Shown here in pieces: positions 1-8,795 of a DNA stretch of 64,000 nucleotides (the first letter of the stretch is position 1; each line of letters starts with the position of its first letter). The notes beneath the pieces are model-generated. The model saw nothing but the letters and a program-made list of their open reading frames with translations. It was not told the DNA's origin and searched no databases. Source of the stretch: Spirulina subsalsa PCC 9445 (lineage in GTDB: Bacteria; Cyanobacteriota; Cyanobacteriia; Cyanobacteriales; Spirulinaceae); assembly GCF_000314005.1 (NCBI RefSeq), contig NZ_JH980292.1, forward strand, positions 2,373,725-2,437,724, read 5' to 3'. The translations under genes were made by a program, and so were the position numbers.

Positions 1-1264
1 CAACAATGGTTTCATACAGGGCTAACAAATCTAACAGGTCTGTTGCATATTCTGTAGCAGGTGTCAAGTTGCTATAAATAAAACTAATCGGATTATTAAT
101 TTCATGGGCAATTCCGGCGACTAAATGCCCTAAACTGGTCATCTTTTCGTTTTGAATCAGTTGGGCTTGGGTTTGGCGGAGTTCTTGTAGGGTGACGGTG
201 AGGGAGTGGGCTTTTTCTTGCAGGTGGAGTTCTTTGCGTTGGAGTTCTTCGTTGGCTTGGGAGAGTGCGCGGGTACGTTCTAGAACGCGGGATTCTAGGT
301 GTTCGTTGGCTTGTTGGAGGGCGAGTATGGCATAGCGACGTTCTTCAATGACGGCCATGAGGACGAGGGTGGTCACAGAAATGACGCTGATGAAGGATTC
401 TAGGAGGAGGAGGGACTCGGTGAGATTGGGGCGCAGGAAAGAGCTTTTTTCAAGGAGAGTCCCGGTGATGGCCATAGCAGTGGCGAGGGCGATCGCCATG
501 GTGGTGATCCGTTTGGGGAAACGGAAGGCTGCCCAGACGGTGAGGGGAATCATTAAGTATTCCACCGGATAAGCCCGCCAGAAGGCCAACACCACGACAC
601 TACTAAACAGAAACAACCAACCACACAGTTCTGGCAGTAAACGGCGTAATCTTAGCAGTAAAGGATGGGGATTTTTTTTTCCGCCCGGAGTCGCCCAGGT
701 GAGAATCAGAGGGGTAATGATTAACACCCCCGTTACGTTGGAAATCCACCAAGTCATCCAGAGGGCGGGAAATAACGACCAGGGCACCCATCCCCCTAAA
801 CATAAGGCGCTCACGCCAATTGTGGCACTAATCCCTTGACTGAACACTGCCCCTAATAGGGCAAATTTAAACACTTCACTAGCTTTCTGGAAGGGGTAAC
901 GAGTGCCTGTGAAACGATAGATCAGGGCGGCCCCACAGAGGGGGGTTAAGGTGTTGCCAATGGAGGTTACAGCCCCAATGGCGAGACTCATGGGGGTGGG
1001 GTTAAATAAGACGGAAATGCCGAAAGATCCCAAGGTAATGGCCGGCCATATTTTCACCCCACCGAGGAGGACAGCCGCTAAACCAATACCAGCCGGAACC
1101 CAAATAGGAGTCACTTCTCCGGGTAGGGTGGCTAGATGTAAGCCTAATAGACCCAGACCACAATAGGAAATGGCGACTAGGGCGATCGCGCTTAAATCGT
1201 CCCAGCGCCAACGGGTTACAATTTCTTTCATCTTCAACCCCTCCCCTTGATAGATATAAGACAT
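1..1264 (-). CDS. MASE1-domain sensor histidine kinase (partial, 3' end beyond window)
   Basis: The reading frame is open from an ATG at 1264 to the left edge, so the C-terminus is missing. The first ~290 residues are a multi-pass membrane region of MASE1 type, with the early signature TPIWVPAGIGLAAVLLGG. A coiled coil (ESRVLERTRALSQANEELQ) follows, then a histidine-kinase dimerisation segment with the phospho-acceptor box GHLVAGIAHEINNP. The ATPase domain would lie outside the window. The start is supported by AAGGAG seven bases upstream; a second in-frame ATG at 1231 also has a purine-rich leader. MASE1 is a membrane sensory domain whose ligand is mostly unknown. The kinase call is firm; the signal sensed cannot be told. 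Confidence 0.88.
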   Translation of the reverse strand, partial: MSYIYQGEGLKMKEIVTRWRWDDLSAIALVAISYCGLGLLGLHLATLPGEVTPIWVPAGIGLAAVLLGGVKIWPAITLGSFGISVLFNPTPMSLAIGAVTSIGNTLTPLCGAALIYRFTGTRYPFQKASEVFKFALLGAVFSQGISATIGVSALCLGGWVPWSLFPALWMTWWISNVTGVLIITPLILTWATPGGKKNPHPLLLRLRRLLPELCGWLFLFSSVVVLAFWRAYPVEYLMIPLTVWAAFRFPKRITTMAIALATAMAITGTLLEKSSFLRPNLTESLLLLESFISVISVTTLVLMAVIEERRYAILALQQANEHLESRVLERTRALSQANEELQRKELHLQEKAHSLTVTLQELRQTQAQLIQNEKMTSLGHLVAGIAHEINNPISFIYSNLTPATEYATDLLDLLALYETIV

Positions 1265-1515
1265 TGACTTCTCCTTGCCCTTAATAAAGTTATTGATACA
1301 AGAGTTGAATCGCGAAATGTGGGGTTTCGACTTCTTCAACTATCCTAACGTTACAGGGCTAAAGAGGTATTAAAATCTAACCACAATATTTACTTATATC
1401 AGCCCCAAAATTTAGTTATATTAAGGATTCAGGTCGGGAATATTGAGTAAAAAAGGATAAAAAAAAAGGGTTCGCTAAAAAACTCCGGGAGTCGGCAATA
1501 GGGGGAGTTGATAAT

Positions 1516-1557
1516 TATTCCCTATTCCCTATTCCCTATTCCCTATTCCCTATTCCC
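1516..1557. repeat. TATTCCC heptamer array (6 copies)
   Basis: Six perfect tandem copies of TATTCCC lie between the kinase promoter region and the 3' end of the ATP-grasp gene. Short tandemly repeated heptamers of this kind are typical of filamentous cyanobacterial intergenic regions. Nothing else recognisable lies in 1265-1570 apart from A/T-rich promoter-like sequence. Confidence 0.9.
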
Positions 1558-1570
1558 CATTCGCTACTCC

Positions 1571-3175
1571 CTAATCCCCCACTTCCGACCAAGTAATGGG
1601 CAAAATGGGCGCAGAGAAAGAGGTTAAACCATGGGTATGGGTTTCTTGATCTAAAACCGTTTCTACGCGCTCATAAAGGGCTTCGGCCTCTTCAAAAGAA
1701 TTGCCCACACTGGTTAACCCCAACTTGCCAAACTCGGATAGGGCTCCCATTAAGTGAAACACAGTCCCGGTTTTAGTGCTACTGTCAAAATGCAGATGAT
1801 GGCGGGCAATAATATCCATCAAATCTCCCGGCAGTAAACCGCGATAACTCTCCTTTTGCAAGTTATCCGAGGCAATGTAATATTTCTCCTGACCGTGAGG
1901 ACTTAAAAACACCCCCCGATCGGTGTAATACTTCCCATTGGTGAGCAGTTTTAGCGCCATAAACGGATGAGTTGTCCCCCCCTTGCGCAGGTTAATTTCA
2001 ATGGCTTGGATGTCCCATTCTGGGGTTTTGCCCGGTTGATGAACGGCGATAAAATCTACCCCGAATCGTTCCATTGCCCCTTTTTGGGCTAGGACTTTGC
2101 CGATTTTTAGGCCATAGTCCTGTAGGGCTAAACAATAGGCCGGATCCGCCGGAAAACGACAGCCGAGATAGATTTGACCGTCGGGGCCGCCGAGAATTTG
2201 GTCATGGGTGGAGAGAATGTCCACCTCCCCTCGGGGGGAAATATACCCCTGAACACTGGGGGAACGTTTAACGCTCCCTTCGACAAACTGTTCTACAATT
2301 GCCCCTAATTCCGGGAGACGACTAGAAAAACTCGCCCAAGTTTCATCCTTAGCTTGAAAGCGGAGATGGGGGAGGCGATCGCGCAATATCTTAACCCGGA
2401 CTTCCCAATTCTCCAAATGGGGGGAATATTCACTCAGGGGACTTAAATCTAAAATGGCGTTGCCTTCCCCAGAAAACCCCTCATTGAGTTTAATCACCAT
2501 CCGTTGTAACTCCGGGTGTCTCTCCCACAACAGCGCGGCCGCTTCTATCACTTGTTCCTCATTCCACAAGGAGGCAGGACTCCCATCCGGGAAAGGGATC
2601 TCCGCTTGAGCAAAAATCGCCCGACTGCCACTTTTTGACCCCCAGTAGAGGAGATCGGGACGACAGGCCAACAGGGGGATTCCCAACTTAAGGGATAATT
2701 CCTGTTCTAAGACCGTGGCGTTAAAACAGACAATATAGGACTTTTTCGGCCGGAGGGCTTTACGAATGCGCTCAATGAGGCGAGGCCGTTCTAAAATCTT
2801 CTGGGAGAGGGGTTTAAGGGAAGCGTCATAGGTGGATAATAATAATAGGCGATCGCGGGCGTGGGAGAATGGAATCCCCGGCAACAACTGCAAATAATAG
2901 TCCACAATCGTATGAGAGAGCGGTTGAGACGTAACATAGATTAAGCGGGTGTGAGGATTGCGCAGGCGAATTAAGGAGAACAATAACCGTTCTTCATAGT
3001 GAAGAAAACCTGCAATTTTTTTTAGCTGGCTTTGGTCAATGCTAAAAGATGGGATAACGAGAATATCGAAATCATCCTGATCAAACAAATCCACACTCGG
3101 CGCACAATCCCGGAGTTGATTCTGTAGGTGTCGGAATTGCAGTCCGGCTTCAGAGGCGACGTTCAAGGTTGGCAT
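1571..3175 (-). CDS. ATP-grasp ligase, PGM1-related (peptide ligase / carboxylate-amine ligase type)
   Basis: A 534-residue protein. The N-terminal ~165 residues form an uncharacterised region. ATP-grasp features follow: a lysine-plus-glycine-rich loop (VIKLNEGFSGEGNAILD, ~residues 228-243) and a late metal/ATP-binding segment EINLRKGGTTHP (~393-404), where E and N are the expected magnesium ligands. This resembles proteins annotated as peptide ligase PGM1-related in cyanobacteria; family members join a carboxylate to an amine using ATP. The substrate is unknown. The ATG at 3175 is preferred over 3220 because the longer start would run into the divergent ribBA gene; 38 bp then separate the two starts, so they probably share a divergent promoter region. 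Confidence 0.72.
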   Translation of the reverse strand: MPTLNVASEAGLQFRHLQNQLRDCAPSVDLFDQDDFDILVIPSFSIDQSQLKKIAGFLHYEERLLFSLIRLRNPHTRLIYVTSQPLSHTIVDYYLQLLPGIPFSHARDRLLLLSTYDASLKPLSQKILERPRLIERIRKALRPKKSYIVCFNATVLEQELSLKLGIPLLACRPDLLYWGSKSGSRAIFAQAEIPFPDGSPASLWNEEQVIEAAALLWERHPELQRMVIKLNEGFSGEGNAILDLSPLSEYSPHLENWEVRVKILRDRLPHLRFQAKDETWASFSSRLPELGAIVEQFVEGSVKRSPSVQGYISPRGEVDILSTHDQILGGPDGQIYLGCRFPADPAYCLALQDYGLKIGKVLAQKGAMERFGVDFIAVHQPGKTPEWDIQAIEINLRKGGTTHPFMALKLLTNGKYYTDRGVFLSPHGQEKYYIASDNLQKESYRGLLPGDLMDIIARHHLHFDSSTKTGTVFHLMGALSEFGKLGLTSVGNSFEEAEALYERVETVLDQETHTHGLTSFSAPILPITWSEVGD

Positions 3176-3213
3176 CTTTTTCCCCCAGTTTTGATGAGCA
3201 ATATTTTGAGTCC

Positions 3214-4944
3214 ATGACACAGCAAACAGGCGATAATCGTCCAGACCAACGATTAAAAAAACAGCACAAATCCCTAGACCCTGAAGGTGAAGCCCTGACC
3301 TTTGAATTTGATTCCGTCGATGCTGCCTTAGCTGATTTTAAAGCAGGCCGCGCCATTGTGGTGGTGGATGACGAACACCGAGAAAACGAAGGTGATTTAA
3401 TTTGCGCAGCCCAATTTGCCACCCCCGACATGATCAATTTTATGGCCGTTGAAGCCCGAGGTCTAATTTGTTTGGCGATGACGGGGGAACGTTTGGATCA
3501 GTTGGATTTGCCCCTCATGGTGATGAAAAACACCGATCCTAATCAAACAGCCTTTACGGTGAGTATTGATGCCGGGCCTCATTTGGGGGTGACTACAGGG
3601 ATTTCGGCGGAGGATCGGGCAAAAACCATTCAGGTGGCAATTAATCCGGCGACCCGGGCGGAGGATTTGCGCCGTCCGGGGCATATTTTCCCCTTGCGGG
3701 CGAAGGAGGGGGGAGTATTAAAGCGGGCAGGTCATACGGAGGCGGCGGTGGATTTATCCCGTTTGGCGGGTCTGTATCCGGCCGGGGTGATTTGTGAGAT
3801 CCAAAATCCTGACGGGTCGATGGCGCGACTCCCCCAATTAGTGGACTATGCGAAAAAATATAATCTCAAGTTAATTACCATTGCGGATTTAATTAGTTAT
3901 CGTCTCGAACATGATCGTTTTGTCTATCGGGAGTCGGTGTGTAATTTTCCTAGTCAGTTTGGGGATTTTCAACTCTATGCCTACCGCAACAGTTTGGACA
4001 ATACGGAACATATTGCCATTGTTAAGGGGGATCCGGCACAGTTTGCCCAGCAGCCGATTTTAGTTCGGATGCACTCGGAATGTTTGACCGGGGATGCTTT
4101 GGGGTCCTTACGCTGTGATTGTCGGATGCAGTTGAAAACGGCGTTAAAGATGATTGAACACGCGGGCTTAGGGGTGGTGGTTTATTTGCGGCAGGAGGGG
4201 CGGGGGATTGGTTTGGTCAATAAGTTAAAGGCCTATTCATTGCAGGATTTGGGGCTGGATACGGTGGAGGCTAATGAGCGGTTAGGGTTTGCGCCGGATT
4301 TGCGGGATTATGGTATGGGGGCGCAAATGTTGAACGATTTGGGGGTGAAAAAAATCCGCCTGATTACCAATAATCCGCGCAAGATTGCGGGGTTAAAGGG
4401 TTATGGTTTGGAAATGGTGGATCGGGTGCCGTTGTTAATTGAGTCTACGGATTACAATACGGAGTATTTGGCGACCAAGGCGCAAAAGTTGGGGCATTTG
4501 CTGTTACAAACCTATCTGGTGATGGTGGGGATTCGTTGGGGGGCCGAGGTTCAAGGGCTGACGGAACGTTATGATTTGTTGGAGAAGTTGCGGGATCTCT
4601 GTCAGTCGGTGAATTTGGTGGTCCAGGAGGAGGCGCGACCCATGGCGATCGCTTTATTTACGACTCCTTCTTTAGTGGTGCATTTGGGGCTGGATCAAGC
4701 GGGGGTAGCGGCGTTGGATTGGTACAATAATGAGTCTCATCCCTATGTGGAGGCGATCGCCAAAATTCTGGATCATCTCGCTTGTTGGCCTCAAGTGGAG
4801 TCTCTAGAATTCCTCATTTCCACGGGGGAAGATCCCCTCAATCGTCTTCAAGTCCAGCTTTCTCGCCAGACTTGCCCCCCCGGAAAACCTCCCTCTAGTA
4901 TCTGTTCGAGTTGGCAACCTCAGACCATTTATCGGGTGGAGTAA
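3214..4944 (+). CDS. ribBA: bifunctional 3,4-dihydroxy-2-butanone-4-phosphate synthase / GTP cyclohydrolase II
   Basis: Makes both precursors of riboflavin: RibB converts ribulose 5-phosphate to the butanone phosphate, and RibA opens GTP. The N-terminal domain shows DDEHRENEGDL (~52-62), RPGHIFPLRA (~154-163) and the GHTEA motif. The C-terminal domain carries the zinc cluster C-x10-C-x-C (HSECLTGDALGSLRCDC, cysteines ~290, 301, 303) and YLRQEGRGIGLVNK. A ~130-residue tail follows the cyclohydrolase core, as in cyanobacterial members. The ATG at 3214 (MTQQTGDN) fits homologue length better than the upstream ATG at 3169, which would overlap the divergent ATP-grasp gene. Confidence 0.95.
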   Translation: MTQQTGDNRPDQRLKKQHKSLDPEGEALTFEFDSVDAALADFKAGRAIVVVDDEHRENEGDLICAAQFATPDMINFMAVEARGLICLAMTGERLDQLDLPLMVMKNTDPNQTAFTVSIDAGPHLGVTTGISAEDRAKTIQVAINPATRAEDLRRPGHIFPLRAKEGGVLKRAGHTEAAVDLSRLAGLYPAGVICEIQNPDGSMARLPQLVDYAKKYNLKLITIADLISYRLEHDRFVYRESVCNFPSQFGDFQLYAYRNSLDNTEHIAIVKGDPAQFAQQPILVRMHSECLTGDALGSLRCDCRMQLKTALKMIEHAGLGVVVYLRQEGRGIGLVNKLKAYSLQDLGLDTVEANERLGFAPDLRDYGMGAQMLNDLGVKKIRLITNNPRKIAGLKGYGLEMVDRVPLLIESTDYNTEYLATKAQKLGHLLLQTYLVMVGIRWGAEVQGLTERYDLLEKLRDLCQSVNLVVQEEARPMAIALFTTPSLVVHLGLDQAGVAALDWYNNESHPYVEAIAKILDHLACWPQVESLEFLISTGEDPLNRLQVQLSRQTCPPGKPPSSICSSWQPQTIYRVE

Positions 4945-4967
4945 ACGGGAGAAAATCTTGGATTCCT

Positions 4968-5071
4968 TCACAAAATTCTCACAATGTTTCGATATCTTGG
5001 GGTTAAAGCGAAAAAATCCCCTGGATAGAAACGGAAACGCCCTCCTCCCTGAACAGAGGAGGCTTTTTTTT
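4968..5071 (+). ncRNA. candidate small RNA, copy 1 (Yfr2/Cyano-1-like?) with own terminator
   Basis: A block beginning TCACAAAATT (4968) is followed ~30 bp later by GCGAAAAAATCCC, then ATCC-cct-GGAT, AGAAACGGAAACG, and a CCTCCTC/GAGGAGG hairpin with eight T (5041-5071). It has no open reading frame. The same block recurs 285 bp downstream with the same spacing. The GGAAAC loop next to a short hairpin recalls the cyanobacterial Yfr2 (Cyano-1) family; that naming is tentative. The conserved upstream decamer may belong to the promoter. The terminator would also stop ribBA transcripts. Confidence 0.5.
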
Positions 5072-5084
5072 GGGCTAGGGAACG

Positions 5085-5216
5085 GGGAATGGGTAATAGG
5101 GAATAGGGAATAGGTAACAGGGAATAGGTAATAGACATCTCCCCTGCTCCCCTGCTCCCCTGCTCCCCTGCTCCCCCTCTCCCCTGCCCCCCTGCTCCCC
5201 TGCTCCCCTGCTCCCT
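5085..5216. repeat. GGGAATA-type heptamers and CTCCCCTG octamer minisatellite
   Basis: From ~5085 the sequence is imperfect GGGAATA/GGTAATA repeats, passing at ~5139 into a CTCCCCTG octamer array with some imperfect units. It lies exactly between the two copies of the candidate small RNA and may have arisen with, or mediated, their duplication. Sequence 5355-5647 after copy 2 holds only the leader of the next gene. Confidence 0.85.
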
Positions 5217-5251
5217 AATCCAAAAAAAAAGTCACTTTGCGACCTTGGCTG

Positions 5252-5354
5252 TCACAAAATTTGCATAATCTTCCAGTAGTTTAAAAGCTGAAGCGAAAAA
5301 ATCCCTTGGATAGAAACGGAAATGCCCTCCTCTTTTAATGAGGAGGTTTTTTTT
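5252..5354 (+). ncRNA. candidate small RNA, copy 2
   Basis: Second copy of the unit at 4968-5071. The TCACAAAATT decamer is at 5252 and GCGAAAAAATCCC starts at 5293 (41 bp apart, against 40 in copy 1). Then come GGATAGAAACGGAAA and a CCTCCTC/GAGGAGG stem with a different loop (TTTTAAT) and eight T. Stem bases are conserved while the loop differs, as expected for a selected RNA hairpin. It lies ~290 bp upstream of the ethylene-receptor-like kinase. Confidence 0.5.
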
Positions 5355-5647
5355 AGGGAATAGGGGAGGGGAAACTCCAGAGAGTTAGTAGATACTGTCT
5401 CAAGGAATAATCACAGATGATTCAAACCCGCTACCGCTTCTTCTTGATCCGAGTCCGAGAATGTAGTGATTTTAACCCCTGTGTTCCTAGTTTTTCCGAT
5501 AGATCCCTGCAACCTTACTTAGTTTTCCCATCGAAACTTCCCTGTGGGATGGTCATTCTAACCATCAAGTGTCACTATGAAAAGATAACTAGATTTTTTA
5601 GTATCAGAAATATCCAACCCAAGCCGCTATTTCAGGAGTAGTACACT

Positions 5648-8600
5648 GTGTTGACTTCACTGATGACCTTGTTTAGCCCTCATGGAGACAAGCTGTTATA
5701 TATTCCCCATGGTCATTGCTTCCTCTGGCAACGATCTTTAGTCAGTCTTCATGTGGTGAGTGATGGCTTAATTGCCGTTGCTTATTTCTCCATTCCCACC
5801 ATGTTAATTTACTTTATTCACAAACGGCGGGATATTGCCTTTTCGAGTGTCTTCGCCATGTTTGGGGCATTTATTATCCTCTGTGGGGTGGGGCATTTAT
5901 TAGACATTTGGACTCTTTGGCATCCTGACTATTGGTTATCGGGGATAGAACGGGCTATTACTGCCCTTGTTTCCTGTTATACTGCCCTGCGTTTGGTGGA
6001 ATTACTGCCCCAATTTTTAGCCCTGCGGACTCCGGAACAACTAGAACAAGTTAATCAGGAATTAGAGCGACAAATTGCCCAACGTCAGAGGACTGAAGCC
6101 ACCCTCAAAACCGTTGTTTTCAGTACAGCAACCGCGATGGGAGAGGATTTTTTCTGGGCGCTAGCGGAAAATTTAGCCAAAGCGCTGAAGGTTCCCTATG
6201 TACTGATTTCTGAATGGGCAGATGAGCAACATAAAAACCTTGAAAGTATTGCCTTTTGGGCGATTGATCATGCTGTAACCAACTTTAACTATCCCATTGC
6301 AGATACACCTTGTGAACAAGTTTTACAACGGCAAGAAACCTGCTACTATCCTCAAGGCGTAGGGGAAATTTTTGCTCAAAGTCCTTTGATTCAAGAGATT
6401 GAGGCAGAGGCTTATTTTGGTCTGCCATTGTTTGATAGTGACCATCAAGTAATCGGCAATTTGGCTATTGTCAGCACAGACCTTTTAGGGCTAGATGAAA
6501 ACGAACAAGCTATTGTACAGATATTTGCCAATCGTGCGGCGACAGAACTACAACGCAAATGGGCGGAAGAGGAAAAGAACAAAGCTTATGAACAGTTGGA
6601 ATTGCGGGTACAAGAACGAACCGCAGAACTGGTGAAAGCGAATGCGGTGTTAGAAGTAGAAGTCCAAGAACGTCGCAGTGCAGAGAAAGCGATTCGCTTA
6701 ATTGCCCAACGGGAAAAAGCGATTAACTGGATTACCCTGCGAATGCGCCAGAGTTTGGACTTAAACGCCATTCTGGCAACCACAACCGCAGAACTGCGAG
6801 AGGCTTTAGAATGCGATCGCGTCCTCATTTATCGCTTCAATCCTGACTGGAGTGGAACCGTCCTTTGTGAGTCCGTCGCCTCCGGTTGGAAGTCTATCCA
6901 AGATCCGGAACTCAACCTCCCCCAACTCACCCAAACCGTCACCGGAAATCCCGATTGTGGGGCTACCCAGTTTGATTTTACCAACCTCACCCTAGAAGAT
7001 ACCTATTTACAAAGCCAAGCAGGGGGCAAATATCGCCAACGAGATACTTTCTGTTGTGTACCCGATATCTATCAAGCGGGATTCAATGATTGCTATTTGG
7101 AACTACTAGAAACGATTCAAGCCCGTTCCTATATCATATCTCCTATATTTTGTCAACAAGAACTCTGGGGATTAGTCGCCGTTTATGAAAACAAATCTCC
7201 TCGGGATTGGCAAAGGGCAGAAGAGCAAATTGTTACCCAAATTAGTAATAAACTAGGTATCACTGTCCATCAGGTTCAACTGTTCAGCCAAACGCAAAAA
7301 CAAGCCACTGAACTCAAAGAAGCTAAAGAAGCAGCTGAACAAGCTAACCGGGCGAAGAGTCAGTTTTTAGCCAATATGAGCCATGAACTGCGAACGCCCT
7401 TGAACGCTATTTTAGGCTTTACCCAACTGATGCAGCAAGAAGCCAAGTTTCAGGCAGGGGAATGCCGCCTTAGCCCTACTTATCAAGAATATGTACGCAT
7501 CATTAATCAAAGCGGAGAACATTTACTCCAACTGATCAATGATGTCTTAGAAATGTCCAAAATTGAAGCAGGACGGATCACCTTAGAAACGTCCGAGTTT
7601 AAACTGCATGAATTAATTTACAATCTAGAGTCTATGTTGCGACTCAAAGCCCATTCTAAAGGGCTTTCTTTTCATTTCGATATTGCCCCTAATGTTCCAA
7701 ACTTGGTACAAGGAGATGCGAACAAACTCCGTCAAGTATTGTTAAATTTATTAGGCAACGCCCTTAAATTTACCCAAGCGGGTGGCATTAGTTTACGAGT
7801 TTTCTTAGCGAACATCCCGGAAACAGCAACAGATCCTGAACAGCCTATGAACGTTGAGTTTCGCGTTGAGGATACTGGTCCAGGGATTGCCCCCGAGGAG
7901 TTAAATCACCTCTTCCAAGCCTTTTCCCAAACTCGCACCGGGAAACAGTCTCAAGAAGGGACAGGCTTAGGACTGCGCATTTCTCAGCAATTTGTGCAGT
8001 TGATGGGGGGGGAGATTACCGTGGAAAGTGTGGTGGGACAAGGCAGTTGTTTTGCCTTCTCTATTGCGGTGATTCCCTGCCCGGAAGCAACGACAACCTC
8101 CTCCACCTCCCAATTTACCCACGCCCTCCGTTTAGCCCCTAATCAGCCCTCTTACCGCTTGCTGGTGGTGGAAGATCATCCGGTGAATCGCTTACTCCTG
8201 ACTACCGTCCTCCTCAACTTGGGTTTTGAGGTGAAAGAGGCGGAAAATGGTCAGGATGCGATCGCCCTTTGGCAAACTTGGCACCCACATCTGATCTTTA
8301 TGGATATGTATATGCCAGAGTTAAATGGGTATGAAACCACTCGTTTTATTAAACAACAGCCCTCTCCTACTCTCCCGTTTATCGTGGCCATTACAGCCAG
8401 CGCCTTTGCAGAACAGCAACAGGAATGTTTACAAGCCGGGTGTGATAGTTTTGTGGGGAAACCCTTCCGTCGGGAAGAAATTCTAGAAGTTTTAGCGCAT
8501 CATTTAGGGGTGCAATATTCCTACCGAAATATTGACCCAAAACCCTTTACACCAGCTTCAGAAGCAACACTACCATCTCAGGGCGTCGATATTCAAGTGA

Positions 8601-8782
8601 TGCCCTCCTCGTGGCAAGAAGAACTTTATGCCGCCGCCGCCCAAGGGAATGATCATCTTTGTCTCGAATTACTCAATCAAATTCCTGAGCCTTATTTAGC
8701 GTTGCAAAACCATTTGAAGGAATTAGTAGAGGGCTATGAGTTTTACGAAATTGTGCTGTTAATTAAACCGGAAAAAGCCTAA
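5648..8782 (+). CDS. ethylene-receptor-like hybrid sensor histidine kinase
   Basis: 1044 residues. The N-terminus (to ~125) is an ETR1-type three-helix membrane domain: [13 protein letters not shown] is followed exactly 40 residues later by [11 protein letters not shown], placing D39, C79 and H83 where plant ETR1 has D25, C65 and H69 (C and H are the copper/ethylene ligands). A first GAF domain (~150-305), coiled coil, and a second phytochrome-like GAF (~365-560) follow. Then come HisKA with H579 (SHELRTP), HATPase with [10 protein letters not shown], and a receiver with D886 ([11 protein letters not shown]). A short helical tail may be Hpt-like. It starts at GTG 5648 with AGGAG nine bases upstream. 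The next gene, a cyclase with a receiver, follows after 13 bp, so the two probably form one operon. The family is known from Synechocystis Slr1212; ligand identity here is inferred from residues. Confidence 0.9.
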   Translation: MLTSLMTLFSPHGDKLLYIPHGHCFLWQRSLVSLHVVSDGLIAVAYFSIPTMLIYFIHKRRDIAFSSVFAMFGAFIILCGVGHLLDIWTLWHPDYWLSGIERAITALVSCYTALRLVELLPQFLALRTPEQLEQVNQELERQIAQRQRTEATLKTVVFSTATAMGEDFFWALAENLAKALKVPYVLISEWADEQHKNLESIAFWAIDHAVTNFNYPIADTPCEQVLQRQETCYYPQGVGEIFAQSPLIQEIEAEAYFGLPLFDSDHQVIGNLAIVSTDLLGLDENEQAIVQIFANRAATELQRKWAEEEKNKAYEQLELRVQERTAELVKANAVLEVEVQERRSAEKAIRLIAQREKAINWITLRMRQSLDLNAILATTTAELREALECDRVLIYRFNPDWSGTVLCESVASGWKSIQDPELNLPQLTQTVTGNPDCGATQFDFTNLTLEDTYLQSQAGGKYRQRDTFCCVPDIYQAGFNDCYLELLETIQARSYIISPIFCQQELWGLVAVYENKSPRDWQRAEEQIVTQISNKLGITVHQVQLFSQTQKQATELKEAKEAAEQANRAKSQFLANMSHELRTPLNAILGFTQLMQQEAKFQAGECRLSPTYQEYVRIINQSGEHLLQLINDVLEMSKIEAGRITLETSEFKLHELIYNLESMLRLKAHSKGLSFHFDIAPNVPNLVQGDANKLRQVLLNLLGNALKFTQAGGISLRVFLANIPETATDPEQPMNVEFRVEDTGPGIAPEELNHLFQAFSQTRTGKQSQEGTGLGLRISQQFVQLMGGEITVESVVGQGSCFAFSIAVIPCPEATTTSSTSQFTHALRLAPNQPSYRLLVVEDHPVNRLLLTTVLLNLGFEVKEAENGQDAIALWQTWHPHLIFMDMYMPELNGYETTRFIKQQPSPTLPFIVAITASAFAEQQQECLQAGCDSFVGKPFRREEILEVLAHHLGVQYSYRNIDPKPFTPASEATLPSQGVDIQVMPSSWQEELYAAAAQGNDHLCLELLNQIPEPYLALQNHLKELVEGYEFYEIVLLIKPEKA

Positions 8783-8795
8783 TTTTGAATAAACC

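Noticed and set aside
5417-5641. 74-codon ORF before the ethylene-receptor-like kinase
   Set aside because: Composition and residue order look non-coding (scattered Cys, Arg and Phe with no periodicity) and it lies in the leader of the kinase.
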